Shown: positions 33,230 to 33,245 of the stretch, piece by piece
Layout: each line of letters opens with the position of its first letter
How positions within the stretch are numbered: position 1 is the first letter of the stretch
Assembly: GCA_002746605.1 (NCBI GenBank)
Contig: PDPT01000022.1
Span: forward strand, 1 to 33,245
Direction: 5' to 3'
From: Ignavibacteriota bacterium
GTDB lineage: Bacteria > Bacteroidota > Ignavibacteria > Ignavibacteriales > Melioribacteraceae
DNA length: 33,245 nt
Notes under the pieces: generated by a model
What the model was told of the DNA's origin: nothing
What the model saw: only the letters and a program-made list of their open reading frames with translations
Databases searched by the model: none
Program-made: the position numbers and the translations under genes

Positions 33230-33245
33230 CAGTAGATTTGTTTAT

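Noticed and set aside
1..33245. CRISPR arrays, tRNA or rRNA genes
   Set aside because: No regularly spaced direct repeats, tRNA cloverleaf or rRNA-like conserved blocks were seen on either strand.

Overview
This is an AT-rich bacterial window that looks like a member of the Bacteroidota/Ignavibacteriota/Chlorobiota (FCB) group. The inference rests on gene families common there: a family S46 dipeptidyl-peptidase, ATP-type PEP carboxykinase, a multi-PAS hybrid kinase, Rhs and IS remnants of Bacteroidota type, and a small membrane protein with the 'LIALWINNWNE' signature. Clear Shine-Dalgarno sequences (AAGGAG type) before several genes, and waaA plus a heptosyltransferase, show a Gram-negative, LPS-making cell. 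No rRNA, tRNA or CRISPR array was seen.

Layout. 1-5239 (minus): a partial membrane protein, valyl-tRNA synthetase and a secreted S46 peptidase. 5240-6791: a decayed island with a bacteriocin-exporter-type ABC transporter that has lost most of its membrane domain, a small VanZ-like membrane protein, several hairpins and a short peptide resembling an exporter leader. 6792-13744: a secreted GH13 glycosidase, a 990-residue soluble multi-PAS kinase with a degenerate receiver domain, and pckA. 13805-16062: the LPS pair waaA and a heptosyltransferase. 16184-23168: a small orphan gene, then a minus-strand operon of two ABC half-exporters, fructose-1,6-bisphosphatase and a Na/Pi cotransporter with an added Ig-like domain. 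23524-24288: a glycerophosphodiester phosphodiesterase. 24325-29147: an operon of a secreted tripeptidyl-peptidase-II-like subtilase and an OPT oligopeptide transporter. 29317-33245: a gene graveyard around two intact genes (an FAA hydrolase and a rhodanese lipoprotein). It holds remnants of a histidine kinase, a TPR-like protein, two different transposases, an Rhs core, an Rhs-type toxin tail and an immunity-like gene, plus structured repeats resembling cassette boundaries.

How the genes fit together. Two secreted peptidase systems and an oligopeptide importer suggest life on proteins and peptides. PEP carboxykinase and fructose-1,6-bisphosphatase provide the two committed steps of gluconeogenesis that this diet would need. 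A secreted GH13 enzyme adds alpha-glucan use. Packing is tight: all four convergent gene pairs end in an inverted repeat that overlaps a stop codon, so coding ends and terminators are shared.

The best places for a second look are the kinase whose receiver carries Glu in place of the phospho-acceptor Asp, the decayed exporter/leader island, and the Rhs/IS/cassette-like region at the right end. All family calls are by reading motifs; no database search was possible.
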